Assembly: GCF_032854445.1 (NCBI RefSeq)
Contig: NC_088305.1
Span: forward strand, 15,423,717-15,487,716
DNA: 64,000 bases
From: Liolophura sinensis
Lineage: Eukaryota; Mollusca; Polyplacophora; Chitonida; Chitonidae
Direction: 5' to 3'
Below the pieces are notes generated by a model. That model searched no databases. It worked only from the letters and a program-made list of their open reading frames with translations, and was not told the origin of the DNA. Both the position numbers and the translations under genes were made by a program. Each line of letters opens with the position of its first letter. Positions within the stretch are counted from its first letter, which is position 1. This document shows, piece by piece, positions 12,373-24,991 of the stretch.

Positions 12373-15173
12373 TGATACAGAACTGTTTCCGGGTAAACTC
12401 ATTTATCAGTTATTCACATGAATGGCGCCACAGTGACTGTTTACTGTTTGATGCTTTGCCCTCACAGAGTAGTTCCGACCGTAGTGTGCTGAATTTGTGG
12501 CAAATATAAATGATGCATTTGAACAAGATCAAAGGTTTTCCTTGCATTACTCATACATCTATCGTTCAAACGAAACAACACTCATCAAAAGATCCAGTAC
12601 TGGCCATTTTAATACTGCAGATCTATTCATGATCAGTCGTAAGATTTTGACGGTGTAAACTACTGGCCAAAGAAATAAATAAATTAATACATAGATAAAT
12701 AAACAAATCTATCTTTAAATTTTGTACAGAAGTCTCGAACAACTCTTTGTCTAGAGTATCTACAACATGATTCAAAACGTATAACACATTCATTGATGAA
12801 TGCTGAATAAATAGTTCCGAGGGAGGACACAAGTGATGCGGCTAAGCCTAAACACGCGTGTACATATGGGTCTCACAAGATCCAAAGGTCAAGTTTGTCT
12901 TATTGGTCGCAGTGATGTAAAGCGAAAGGTAGAGAGCGACGCATGCGCTGTAAGGAGTGCGCATTCGCACACCATTAAACTTTCTGCTCTCATAGGGAAA
13001 AAATAAACAAATAAATAAGCTATAGCACTTATATATAGGCATATATACACGCTTAAAGAAAACATGAAACACTTGGTTTCTTTCAAAACGACTTGGTATA
13101 ACATATAAACGTACAAAAGTGAAGATAAATATGCACAAAATAGAAGGATTACTAAGAAGTATATAAAAAAGTCTCAAATATGAAAGTTTTTCCTCTTTTT
13201 TTGGCATATATAGTTCATTTTTCTTAAAATCAACATATAGGATATTATGAATCCTTTTTTTTAAAAAAAGGGCGTTTAATTTTGCTCTTCATTCTTTCTA
13301 TGGTCTTTCAAAGAACCTTTGTATGAAAATAAAGCAGTTGTCCAGTGCAATAGTTCTTTCAATTATAGAACTGCTTGCCTTCAACCACTACTGTGACCCT
13401 TTCATCTCGCGTGAGCATAAATCGTTAGGTGGAAAGATTATGGTTTGTCCAGAAACTCCTCTTTCCCTTTTGGACTTCATGAGAAATCATTTCCCTTGCA
13501 ATTTAAAATTCACTCCAGCCATTGTCTGAAGTTTTTAACGATTTGGTAATGTCTTCAACACTTTAATATAGGCCTACTGGGGGCGTAATCCTAAAAATGT
13601 TGCTAACATTGCTCAAATTATAAAACTGTTTTGATGACTGAGTGGAAGAACCAACGGTGTTTGTAAAGAAATCGCTACATATTACTGCTATGATAGCACA
13701 ACGAATTACATGTTAATATTTGGACCAGAAGAACAAAAGTATGGCAGACTCTGTTTGTGAGCGCCTGAACCAAATCTCTTGACTGACTCACGCTGCACGT
13801 CACAAACCAATAAACAAAATGTTTATCGAGTCTCAGACAGAATTAAAACTCGGAATGCTTCAGCTCAATCTCGCGCGCGACAGAAGAAAGTGTAAATAAC
13901 GGAGCGGATTGTTCTCAGGAAAACAGGCAGAAAACTAATTCCAGACGAATTACAGAGGCTCGTGCGGTGGACTTTGAACGTGACAAGTTGGCGACATTTG
14001 TTTCTTCTGATAGCCAATAGCCAATCTCTCCTTGTCTCTTTCTCCCCATATGGAATTCAAAGAAAGATAAGATTCTATCGCGTTCAGCCCCAAGAATCGT
14101 CGTCCATTCCAAACTTGAATTATTTGAATCCTATGCGCCACTGCTTAATAAATATTCGCGTCTGTTGTCGTGCGCTCCATTCCCTCCATTGCTGTTATCT
14201 GTCTCGCGTTCAATGAGTGGGCGAAAACAATGCCAAATTGTTTCTGGGAAACTCCGATTGAGTTTAGATTAGGAATAGGCGTTAATCAACGAAAGAATGA
14301 CACATATCTGCCTATTAAGTAAGCATTATGTATACATATCTATGTACAGGCGAGATTAAGGTATGGAGATAGGTAGTACATAGATACTTATTGTATAACG
14401 CTTATTCGTTTTTTTAATCTCTACTTCACGTTAACTTCGATACTGATTATTACCGTAATAAATAATAAATAACCATGAAACGATAGTCTGTCTATAAAGT
14501 ATAGGCCTGTAGAGAGAGTAAAACCAAAGCAGCGATGACAGTGTGATATCCGGACTCATGTCAGTTGTTTTTCTGTCAGGGTGTTACTCTAACTGTTCAT
14601 ACCAATGCTTAATTAGCAGAATTGAATGGGTAAAACATGTGTGGCGATGATAATTACAATTCATTAAACATCTATGGTCTAGAGGCATTCAAAATGACAT
14701 AAGCTTTGTTACGCACATCGCCGATCCTTGCAGTGCAATACTTTGCTCTGTCTGCAAGCTCTTAATTAGTATGCTGTTTTTTGAAAGACACCCAACAGCG
14801 CAAACTGACTTACCGTTTTTAAATTTGAAGATCTGCCAAGGTATGCCATGAGAAATTCAGATCGCGCAGCTGTAGGCTATATATTATTAACATATAGGCC
14901 ACGTGTGAAGAGTCATGGAAGCAGAGAAACGCATTAAGATCATGTACAAGTATTCAGGCAACATTCCGAAAAGTGATATTCTATCAATTTAACAGATTAG
15001 TTTTATAGTTCAGGGAAAAGACGGGACAATTACATAGGTAAATATATCCGTTAGTTGCCATATACTTGTCCCGTTACGTGTGAGCAGATGCATATAGACA
15101 GATCCCAGCCCTGTAGGCGCACTAATTATATCTGTGTTCTGAATCACATGCAATACTTGCAGCTGTGCAACTT
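12373..15173. other. intergenic, nothing firm
   Basis: Several short Phe/Tyr-rich open frames in AT-rich DNA. Around 13780-14220 the base composition is less AT-rich, with overlapping short open frames on both strands; no family recognised. Confidence 0.5.
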
Positions 15174-15384
15174 TTGATTTATTTATTTATTTATTTGATT
15201 GGTGTTTTACGCCATACTCAAGAATATTTCACTTATACGGCGGCGGCCAGCATTATGGTGGGTGGAAACCGGGCAGAGCCCGGGGGGAAACCCACGACCA
15301 GCCGCAGGTTGCCGAAGACCTTCCCACTTACGGCCGGAGAGGAAGCCAGCATGAGCTGGACTTGAACTCACAGCGACCGCATGC
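15174..15384 (-). repeat. Nin-like SINE, 5' truncated at the B box
   Basis: Minus-strand copy running from the TTTATTTATTTATTTGATTG end through the body to ACTTGAACTCACAGCGACCG. Both strands carry spurious open frames. Confidence 0.5.
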
Positions 15385-15829
15385 AACTTTTGAAGATATG
15401 TCATAAGTGTTATATAGATGATCACAGCGTGAATCAGAAGATTTCCCGTAATAATGTACAGCCAACGTGACATATCCTTTATTTCACTCAGGGTTTTAGT
15501 TTTGAATCAGCGCATCACGGCAAAACCTCTTTGCTCTCTAACATCATATAAAGAGGAGACAAATGTGTCAGATTAATAAATGCATGCGCGATGTACATTC
15601 AAACCACGGCCAATATGGGCAATAAATCCAGTCACATTTAAATCCCATTATTAGATCTGATCCGTAATTACATGTATATCACGTTCATCTGAGTGAAAAA
15701 ATGGAATTCCGCAATGCCAAAGCCCTTCAAAACATTGCCTGTAAGATATCTGAAAACATTAAAATATAACCATGGAGCAATTTTATTTACATACATATTA
15801 AAGTCAATTAACATACCTGCAAATAAAGT

Positions 15830-15889
15830 ATTCTGCGGATGATAGAGGGTTTCCCCACGGCGTAAAACACCAATCAAATAAATAAATGC
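15830..15889 (+). repeat. Nin-like SINE remnant
   Basis: Short piece of body (GCGGATGATAGAGGGTTTCC) joined to the tail CGGCGTAAAACACCAATCAA, so internally deleted. Confidence 0.5.
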
Positions 15890-16211
15890 AATAAATAAAT
15901 GTGTGTGTTTTTTGTTTTGTTTTTTTTTTGTTTGCTTTTGTTTTTGTTTTTGGTTGTTTGTTTTTTTTCATTTTTTACCACAGCTGTAATTTCCTATAGC
16001 TATAGATCCGTTTGTCTTGCATGTCAATCTAATTTTTGGAGAAACATTCATTTAGTTTCAGGGGATTTAGTTTCATGCTACAGTTTGAGATAGTTTAATT
16101 TTACGACCAATGATGTGTTCAAAGAACTGTGAAATCACAAAGGAAAACCCATGGAATATAATTATTTCGCCTCCAAATTGTGTTATCATCTGTGTCCATT
16201 GGTATTAACCA

Positions 16212-16949
16212 TATCCTATAGCCCTCCCTGACAGTCGTCTTGTTGACAAAAGCTCAGAGAGAGCTGATACCAAGCGGGCAGGCTTAAGAGCCCTTGAGGA
16301 TCCAAGAGGGGCACTTTCTCTCCGAGCTGAGAAATTTCCCCAGACTAATACCTGCCATTCATATTGCACCCTTTCGTCAATAGAAGGACGGGTGAACGCT
16401 CTCATGGGAACGGGGTTGTAGTGCGCGCGAAGAGGCCAAAACCCCGGATGTTCGCAAGAGATGCATAACAAAGACAGTTGGATGACTCATCGCCTTGGCT
16501 CGCCGAAATGGTTTCGTGTCTTTGAATCCTGCTTTAGACAATCTCATCCTTTCTCCCCAGGAGGAGCGGTGGTCAGAAGCTGTCAATAAGGCAATACTGG
16601 TCATGAACCGTCTTGGCCGGCTCCCAAAATTCTTAACTGATGGAAGTTTATTCCAATGCAATGGATTGATGGATGTCTCTAGGTTTCCACTGCCAACGAA
16701 AAAAGAATCTGGGCCTTTCTGACGCGAAGGCATTGTCGAGCTCCTAAAAGGCTCGTCAATCACGGAACCATCTGCCGTGAACAAGCTGCAAAGGTTCCTT
16801 CCATTGGCTGATCAAAAGCTAACAATAGCCAATCATGTTGCTCCATTAGACACTGCCTGTAAAAAAGGACCAATTAACGGGGTTTCGCTGGAAGACTTTG
16901 TGCTTATCATCAAGGAGGTGGATAACGTGACATCTGTGTTCTACTCGTG
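16212..16949 (+). pseudogene. broken coding relic, unrecognised
   Basis: Reads as coherent protein (Leu, Arg, Glu and Pro balanced, unlike surrounding AT-rich DNA) but is interrupted. Frame 3 is open from about 16212 (PDSRLVDKSSERADTKRAGL) to about 16416; frame 1 then continues (REEAKTPDVRKRC) with TGA stops at about 16483 and 16720, resuming as REGIVELLKGSS and ending at TGA 16947-16949. The middle piece, 16495-16722, contains RRNGFVSLNPALDNLILS. One frameshift and two internal stops mark it as inactive, perhaps a transposon or virus-derived fragment or a processed pseudogene. No intron borders, tail or target duplication were seen. Family unknown. Confidence 0.5.
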
Positions 16950-17221
16950 AATAGCTGGTCCACGGAAAGCCCCCAGAAAAATCCAACATGGTCACCTCTG
17001 CATGGCGCATCTAAACTTCTTATATCCTTAATGAAAACGTTAATTACCCGTGTGTTGACTAGAACATTCAGACAAATTCATTCAAACCCAGAGCTGCCTG
17101 AAGGATTTTGTAGGCGAAATAATTTTTTTTTCCCACATGCATGGGTCAAATAAAAATGGCATCGTTATGTACAGTATATGGTCAGGGTAAGTCAGGCTGC
17201 ATGCAGTGCATGTACAGCATC

Positions 17222-17252
<31 letters not shown>

Positions 17253-18193
17253 TTTATTTATTTATTTGTTTATGACAAAATACAGTTTATGGTCGCTCAG
17301 ACAACTAGTATTTCGAATTTGAAAATATTCAAACGATGGATACGTATGTAACCTCTATGGAGGAGTAAAGCCGCCTGTACAAGCCACAGCGAGCAGTTCA
17401 CCATACAGACAGCCCTGCATTCCGCTCTGCTGAGCTATCTGCATCAGTACACCATCAATAAATGGGACCGGTAAAAAATTCGACTTTCTAGTGCAAAATC
17501 TGTGAAATGAAAAAAAAAATGCAGATGACGATGTTTCTGTTAAAATTTAAAAGGAGAATGTGTGTATCAAACTTGAAGGCTTTACCGGTGTCTCAAAAAT
17601 TTTTTTGAGAAATCGTGACCAAAGCATAACACAATTCGAGAATGAAAACGGGAAAGTACAAAATCTGTATAATTAAGAATAAGTGTAGAAAAAACGAAAC
17701 ATATGTCAAATCCAAACTTAATCAGGTAATGCCCGCGGTGAGGAGTACGAGTGTACTTAGCTTAGCAGCTTTATCTAAAGAAAAAAAGGTTTTGAGAAAT
17801 CATTCGCAAGGGCGCAAAATCACGATGATATAATCTGGTACACACACACCACACTACAATAACTATATAATCAAAAACGGATAATCCAAAAAGTACAGGA
17901 AGTTAAATCCGGGCAGCGCCGACAGTGTGATAGCTGGTAAATGTTCGCACGTAAGTGTCTGTTGTTAAGTTAGCTCAATTAGGATATTATTCTAATTATT
18001 CATGTTTAATTAAATGCTTAAACATTTAAAACATTACACGCACTCTAGAGCCATGGCTTAAGCAGAATTATGTTTAGAAATGCAGGGATGTTATGTGCAA
18101 TTTGTCATTTGTCTGCAGTTACTCAAAATGCTGTGTTTTCATCACATTTAACATACAATAACATTACAACAATGCCCAGGGATTTTTAATCAA
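16950..18193. other. intergenic, microsatellite only
   Basis: Nothing beyond the TTTA run at 17220. Confidence 0.5.
17220..17272. repeat. (TTTA)n microsatellite
   Basis: About twelve TTTA units with one interruption; possibly an expanded SINE tail without the SINE. Confidence 0.5.
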
Positions 18194-18453
18194 GGCTTGA
18201 GTCGGTTTAGCGCGCTAGCGCAGCATAATGACCCAGGAGTCTCTCGCCAATGCGGCCGCTGTGAGTTCAAGTCAGGCTGATGTTGGCTTCCTCTCCGGCC
18301 GTAAGTGGGAAGGTCTTTCACCAACCTACGGATGGTCGCGGATTTCCCCCTAGCTCTGCCGGGTTCCCACCCATCATAATGCTGGCCGCCGACGAATAAG
18401 TGAATTATTCTTGACTACGGTGTAAAACATCAATTAAATAAATAAATAAATAA
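18194..18453 (+). repeat. Nin-like SINE, nearly full length
   Basis: Has the A-box region (GTCGGTTTAGCGCGCTAGCG), B box (GTGAGTTCAAGTC), body and AAATAAATAAATAAA tail; the first bases of the head are lost. Confidence 0.5.
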
Positions 18454-18736
18454 TCAACGTTTGGTTCACACTGTAACCTAGAAAAAGAGTACACACATTC
18501 TATTGAAAAAAGGGATTAATAAGGAAGCGTGTACTTCAAGACAACTTGTAAGACAACATTATAAACGTTTTCAGGATATATATGCGACATAAAAATATAT
18601 TGATATGGTCACAATTTATTTTAACGTTTTCAACAAATTGCATTTCAGCACAAATAATAATTTAAGAGACTATATATACCGGAGAATTTCTTTATCGTGA
18701 ATCTTCTATATCTTGAATAAATAAAGTAGCTTGGAA

Positions 18737-20252
18737 TGCTATGAGTTTGCATGCATACCATAGTGGGATTTGCATGCATACCATAGTGGGCTTTGCATGC
18801 ATGATATAGGGTGCTTTGCATGCGTGGTATAAGGTGCTTTGCATGCACGGTATAGTGGGCTTTAAATGCATGGCATAGTGGGCTTTGCAGCATGGCATAA
18901 TGGGCTTTGCATGCATGGCATAGTGGGCTTTGCACGCATGGTATAGTAGGCTTTGAATGCATGGCATAGTGGGCTTTGCATGCATGGCATAGTGGGCTTT
19001 GCATGCATGGCATAATGGGCTTTGCATGCATGGCATTGTAGGCTTTGCACGCATGATATAGTAGGCTTTGAATGCATGGCATAAGGGGCTTTGCGTGCAT
19101 GATATATGGGGCCTTGCATGCATGGTATAGGGGGCTTTGCATGCATAAAATAGGGGGCTTTGCATGCATAAAATAGGGGGCTTTGCATACATGGCATAGT
19201 GGGCTTGCATGCATGGTATAATGGGCTTTGCATGCATGGTATGGAGGGTTTGCATGCATGGCATGGTACACTTTGCATGCATGATATAGGGTACTTTGCA
19301 TACATGGTATGGAGGGCTTTGCATGCATGGCATAGTGGACTTTGTATGCATGGCATAATGGGCTTTGCATGCGTCGTATAGGGGGCTTTGCACGCATGAT
19401 ATAGGCTGCTTTGCATGCATGGTACGGAGGACTTTGTATGCATGGCGTAGTGGGCTTTGCATGCATGGCATAGTTGGCTTTGCATGCATGGTATAGGGGG
19501 CTTTGCATGAATGGCTAATGGGTTTTGCATGCATGGTATTGGGGGCTTTGAATGCATGGCATAGGGGGCTTTGCGTGCATGATATATGGGGCTTTGCATG
19601 CATGGTATTGGGGGCTTTGAATGCATGGCATAGGGGGCTTTGCGTGCATGATATATGGGGCCTTGCATGCATGGTATAGGGGGCTTTGCATGCATAATAT
19701 GGGGGGCTTTGCATGCATGGTATAGCGGGCTTTGCAAGTATGGTATGGAGGAATTTGCATGCATGGTATAGTGGACTTTGTATGCATGGCAAAGTGGGCT
19801 TTGCATGCTTGGTATAGGGGGCTTTGCATGCATGGCATAGTTGGCTTTGAATGCATGGCATAGTCGGCTTTCCGTGCATGATATAGGGGGCCTTGCATGC
19901 ATGGTATAGGGGCTTTGTATGCATGGCATAGTGGGTTTACATGCATGATATAGGGCTTTGCATGCATGGCATAGTGGGCTTTGCATGCATGGTATAGTGG
20001 GTTTTGCATGCATGGTATGTTAGGCTTTGTACGCATGGTATAGGGGTCTTTGTATGCATGGCATAGTGGGCTTAGCATGAATGGTATAGGGGGCTTTGCA
20101 TGCATGGTATATTAGGCTTTGTACGCAAGGTATAGGGGTCTTTGCATGCATGGCATAGTGGGCTTTGCATGAATGGCATAGTGGGCTTTGCCTGAATGGT
20201 ATAGGGGGCTTTGCATGCATGGCACAGTAGGCTTTGTACGCATGGTACAGGG
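18737..20252. repeat. 23-bp minisatellite, about 66 copies
   Basis: Unit GGGCTTTGCATGCATGGYATAG plus one base; repeated CTTTGC starts 23 bp apart (18974, 18997). Each unit holds the palindrome TGCATGCA. Variants include ATAAAATAG, GATATAGG and CGTGCATG types. The unit has no stop in any minus frame, so all three minus frames stay open for up to about 400 codons; this is an effect of the period, not evidence of a gene. Confidence 0.5.
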
Positions 20253-20464
20253 AGCATGTAGAGTGCTATTTCTCTTCATATACATGAACAGCTACAATAT
20301 GTGTGGCCATGTGTCAAGCACACACAACGTCGTCACTGCTCTTGTTTTACTCACAATCATGTAAGTCTTTTACCATATTGTATTCATATTTAAACCAGCA
20401 TTGTACTTGTGGATTGAACATCCCGGAAGACTAGTTCCATTGCAAATATCAGTATACAACAACA

Positions 20465-21838
20465 CTGTAGGTGAAACACTCGAGAATACATCAACACTGC
20501 AGGTGAAACACCCAAGAATACATCAACACTGAAGGTGAAACACCCGAGTATACATTTACACTACAGGTGGAACACCCGAGTATACATCAACAGTACAGGA
20601 GGAACATCCCAGTATACATCAACACTGCAGGTGGAACACCCGAGTATACATCAACAGCACAGGTGGAACACCCGAGTATACATCAACAGCACAGGTGGAA
20701 CACCCGAGTATACATCAACAGTACAGGGGGAACACCCGTGTATACATCAACAGTACAAGGGGAACACCCCAGTATACCTCAACAGTATAGGTTGAACACC
20801 AGAGTATACATCACCACTGCTGCTAGAACACCAGAGTATACATCAATACTGCAAGTGAAACACCCCAGTATACATCAACAGCACAGGTGGAACACCCCAG
20901 TATACATCAACAGTACAGGTGGAACACCCCAGTATACATCTACACTACAGGTGGAACATCCCAGTATACATCAACAGTACAAGGGGAACACCCCAGTATA
21001 CATCAACAGCACAGGTGGAACACCCCAGTATACATCAACACTGCAGGTGGAACACCCCAGTATACATCAACTCTACAGGTGGAACACCCGAGTATACATC
21101 AACAGTACAGGTGGAACACCCCAGTATACATCAACAGCACAGGTGGAACACCCCAGTATACATCAACAGTACAGGTGGAACACCCCAGTATACATCAACA
21201 GCACAGGTGGAACACCCCAGTATACATCAACACTGCAGGTGGAACACCCCAGTATACATCAACTCTACAGGTGGAACACCCGAGTATACATCAACAGTAC
21301 AGGTGGAACACCCCAGTATGCATCAACAGTACAGGTGGAACACCCCAGTATACATCAACACTACAGGTGGAACACCCGAGTATACATCAACACTGCAGGT
21401 GGAACACCCCAGTACACATCAACACTGCAGGTAAAACACCCCAGTATACATCAACACTACAGGTGGAACACCCCAGTATACATCAACACTACAGGTGGAA
21501 CACCCCAGTATGCATCAACAGTACAGGTGGAACACCCCAGTATACATCAACACTACAGGTGGAACACCCCAGTATACATCAACACTACAGGTGGAACACC
21601 CCAGTATACATCAACACTGCAGGTAAAACACCCCAGTATACATCAACACTGCAGGAGAAACACCCTAGTATACATCAACACTACAGGTGGAACACCCCAA
21701 TTTACATCAACACTACAGGTGGAACATCCCAGTATACATCAACACTGCAGGTGAAACACCCCAGTATACATCAACACTACAGGTGGAACACCCGAGTATA
21801 CATCAACAGCACAGATGGAATACCAAAGTCTACATCGT
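20465..21838. repeat. 32-bp minisatellite, about 43 copies
   Basis: Unit CAGGTGGAACACCCCAGTAT plus ACATCAACAGTA, period 32 (21121 to 21153). Two main variants alternate (ending AACAGTA/AACAGCA or AACACTA/AACACTGC). Overlapping plus-strand open frames of up to 395 codons arise because 32 is not a multiple of three and the unit lacks stops. Confidence 0.5.
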
Positions 21839-22619
21839 GGATGTTCGAGTGATGTCAACCCGAGTATACATCAACAAATGCAGAATGAAATGTCACTGAG
21901 GTACAATTTAAGTACACATATTCCTCATATGATATTTACTATACTGGCATATGCGTGTAGAATTGAGCTTTACACAAGAGACTGCATACAGAAGATTTTT
22001 TGCACTGTTATTCATTTATTTATTGATCATATATAGTATATCTTTTATGAAAACAATATTCTTTGATATCAAAATACTAACTTCGAGTGAAAAAAAATAT
22101 CAATAACAAATATTGTTACAAGGTTAAAAGTGATAAACAGAAATGATATTTGTCATAAAATATCTCAATAAACTAAACTACTCTGTCATGGTTAGCGTTT
22201 GTTTGTCACAAATACACCTTTTCCTGCATATATTCTCTTTTTTCCATGATCCTGCCGTATAAAACTACACTACAGACTTGCAAAAATCGTTACATATCTA
22301 TATCTCCTGTGAACAGGAATACTACATCATGAACTTTATTCCTTGCTCACTGGATAAAAGGTGAGGTACTTGTCAACAATAACTTCACAACCATTATAAA
22401 ATCTGAACTTGTAAAATTCTATACACCCATATGTGGACACACTGAATGATCATATTTTCAGGTAAAAAATCGATCCATCACAAGAAAAGAAGACAATTTT
22501 ACCATATTCAGGTGAATTTTTTAAAATATAATTACAATTAGTATCAGGGAAAATTCACATATAACATTTATATACATGTATGGACAGTCGTTTGACAGAA
22601 GCTCAGTGAAAAATTTTTA

Positions 22620-23590
22620 CACTTGTTACAGAATATACTTATCTGTTTGTCTCACACTTTGTCATCTTCATTCATGTTACAGAATATACTTATCTGTTTG
22701 TCTCACACTTTGTCATCTTCATTCATGTTACAGATATATACTTATCTGTTTGTCTCACACTTTGTCATCTTCATCCATGTTACAGAATATACTTATCTGT
22801 TTGTCTCACACTTTGTCATCTTCATCCATGTTACAGATATATACTTATCTGTTTGTCTCACACTTTGTCATCTTCATTCATGTTACAGAATATACTTATC
22901 TGTTTGTCTCACACTTTGTCCACTTCGGGACCGGTAGATCCAGGATCAATCCTTGATCGAGTAAGACCTAAGACTTTAAAAGAGGAAGTTGTAATTTCTT
23001 CGCTTGGCGTTCAGCATGAAGAGGATAGTGCAACGACTGGTTGACCCGTATCAGTATAATGGCTCGGGTGGGGTGGCTTACTTGCCTTCGGTAAGTCGTC
23101 TCAGTGAAGCAGCACTAAATAAAAGAGCGGTGGAAATCCGGCCTGCAACAAAGAGGCACATTACACGTACATGCACCCTAAGGATTCCTTCGTCGTCATA
23201 TGACTGAAAAATTGTTGAGTACGACGTTAAACCCCAAGCACTCACTCACTCACTCACACTTTGTCATCTTCATCCATGTTACAGAATGTTGTCTCTTTGT
23301 CTCAAACTTTGTGATCTTCACTGATGTTACAGGATATACTTATCTGTTTGTATCACACTTTGTGATCTTTACTTATGTTACAGGATATACTTATCTGTTT
23401 GTCTCAAACTTTGTGACCTTCACTGATTTTACAGAATATACTTATCTGTTTGTCTCAAACTTTGTGATCTTCACTGATGTTACAGAATATACTTATCTGT
23501 TTGTCTCAAACTTTGTGACCTTCACTGATGTTACAGAATATACTTATCTGTTTGTCTCAAACTTTGTGACCTTCACTGTTGTTACAGATA
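22620..23590. repeat. 51-52 bp minisatellite interrupted by a SINE
   Basis: Unit starts ACAGAATATACTTATCTG and continues TTTGTCTCACACTTTGTCAT to CTTCATTCATGTT. Six copies precede the SINE at 22921-23253 and about six follow. The copies after the SINE are of a CTCAAACTTTGTGATCTTCA type, so the two halves have homogenised separately. Confidence 0.5.
22921..23253 (+). repeat. second-family SINE (ACTC tail) inside a minisatellite
   Basis: About 80% similar to 45569-45899 by eye. It has GGTAGATCCAGGATCAATCC, a body with GGTGGCTTACTTGCCTTCGG, and the end TTGTTGAGTACGACGTTAAA followed by CCCCAAGCACTCACTCACT. It is flanked by TCACACTTTGTC at 22909-22920 and 23254-23265, a target duplication of array sequence. 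The 5' head is truncated relative to the other copy. Confidence 0.5.
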
Positions 23591-24892
23591 CCACATACCT
23601 GTATGCTTAACCTCTAGTGAATAAATAATAAACCACAGCTAAAACATGCAAAACAGAACATGACACCAATACTTACACATCTTGAAAGATGTCAAAACGT
23701 CTTTCAATCAACACAAACAAAAAACAGTACATTACACAAAAACATTACATTGGACAAAAAAATTACATTGAAAATACTGTTCATTTGAAAATAATCACCT
23801 CTCATAATAAGTGTAATACGTGACATTAGAATGTTAATCTTCGTAAAACATTACCAGTATTATAAACTTTGTGGCATGTGCTTGTGGACAATACCTGACA
23901 TAAATGTTACACATTGCAATAAATCAATAGCATACAGCATGCTAATCACTTCTTATACACAATACAGCATCAATCTGTAGTAAAAAATAACAGAGCAGAA
24001 CAGAAGTTTTGTGAATTTGGTAAAAATATTACACCAGTGACCAATTATGAAAACCGCTGAAAATGTGATATTTAAAACTCATGATGGTTAAGATCAACTA
24101 GCACACACATGTTCTGGATATACTGACAATCACATCACAGAAGTTCATATCAGATGGTATTAACACATACATATTTGTATAGTCATAATTATTAATAAAA
24201 CTTCTTCCAAAGTTGTTTAAAGTATGGGAAAAAAAAGACCAAAAAACACTGTCAGTATTATTCTTTGGCCATGTCATGCATGTTGAAGTACAAAAGAGAA
24301 TACAACTAAATAAATTACAAGATAAAAAATTATAAAATATTCTTTGTTCGGATATAATTGCTTGTTTAATAATACTTATGTAAATTATGACACTTTTACT
24401 TTTCAACACTTTATACACAACATCTACATATACAGATAAGTGGGGTTAAAAAATGTCACCCTAGGGAAAAAAATTACACAAGGTAGAAAAAGTATCAATT
24501 TGATCAGCTTTAAAAATGTGAATAATTCTTAACATGTCAGATCATAAATATTAAACCTGTTCAAATCACTAGTTTCATTACACAAATATGAATTCTAAAG
24601 TTATGTTCTAAAGTAGTGAAAACTAATATAAAAGTTGGACACTATCTATTTTTGTTCCTTTTTCAAATAACAACATTAAAGGGTTTTTATATTGTTACAT
24701 GCATATTACAAGAGAAACCAGCAAGTGTATTCAACAGATCTGGTAGCACCGACACAAATTAGCAGATTTTAGCCATTACACATTCCATTAATTGCACACA
24801 ATTGCACATGCATTCATCCCTCAGAAGCAATGGCTATACCTTGACAAGCATAAAAAGCCAGAGTCTGACAGCCTTATCTCCCTTTGATAACC
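23591..24892. other. transporter 3' flank / probable 3' untranslated region
   Basis: AT-rich and without coding signal. The part next to 24893 is expected to be transporter 3' UTR (minus strand). The AATAAA-like strings near 23620 are on the plus strand. Confidence 0.5.
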
Positions 24893-24991
24893 TCACAGCT
24901 TCCTGGAGCGAAGAAGGAGCAAAAGGAAGGCCAACACCCTATAGCCCACTAACAGGGCAGCCATCAATCCCAGGTCCAATGTTATATTGTC
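24893..24991 (-). CDS. white-like ABCG exon 19 with stop (residues 690-721)
   Basis: Encodes [20 protein letters not shown] and a final hydrophobic span ending LRSRKL then TGA, a typical ABCG end. An ATTAAA on the minus strand at 24370-24365 is a possible non-canonical polyadenylation signal about 520 bp downstream; no AATAAA was seen nearer. Confidence 0.5.
   Translation of the reverse strand, partial: DNITLDLGLMAALLVGYRVLAFLLLLLRSRKL

Noticed and set aside
12848-13207. A 119-codon minus-strand open frame rich in Phe, Tyr and Leu
   Set aside because: Low-complexity translation of AT-rich DNA, two overlapping frames, no domain.
18645-20257. Overlapping minus-strand open frames of up to 410 codons
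   Set aside because: All three frames are open because the 23-bp unit lacks stops; the frames simply permute the same repeat.
20535-21899. Plus-strand open frames of up to 395 codons with a VYINSTGGTPQYTSTLQ-like repeat
   Set aside because: Product of the 32-bp array read in different frames; no splice sites or unique domains.
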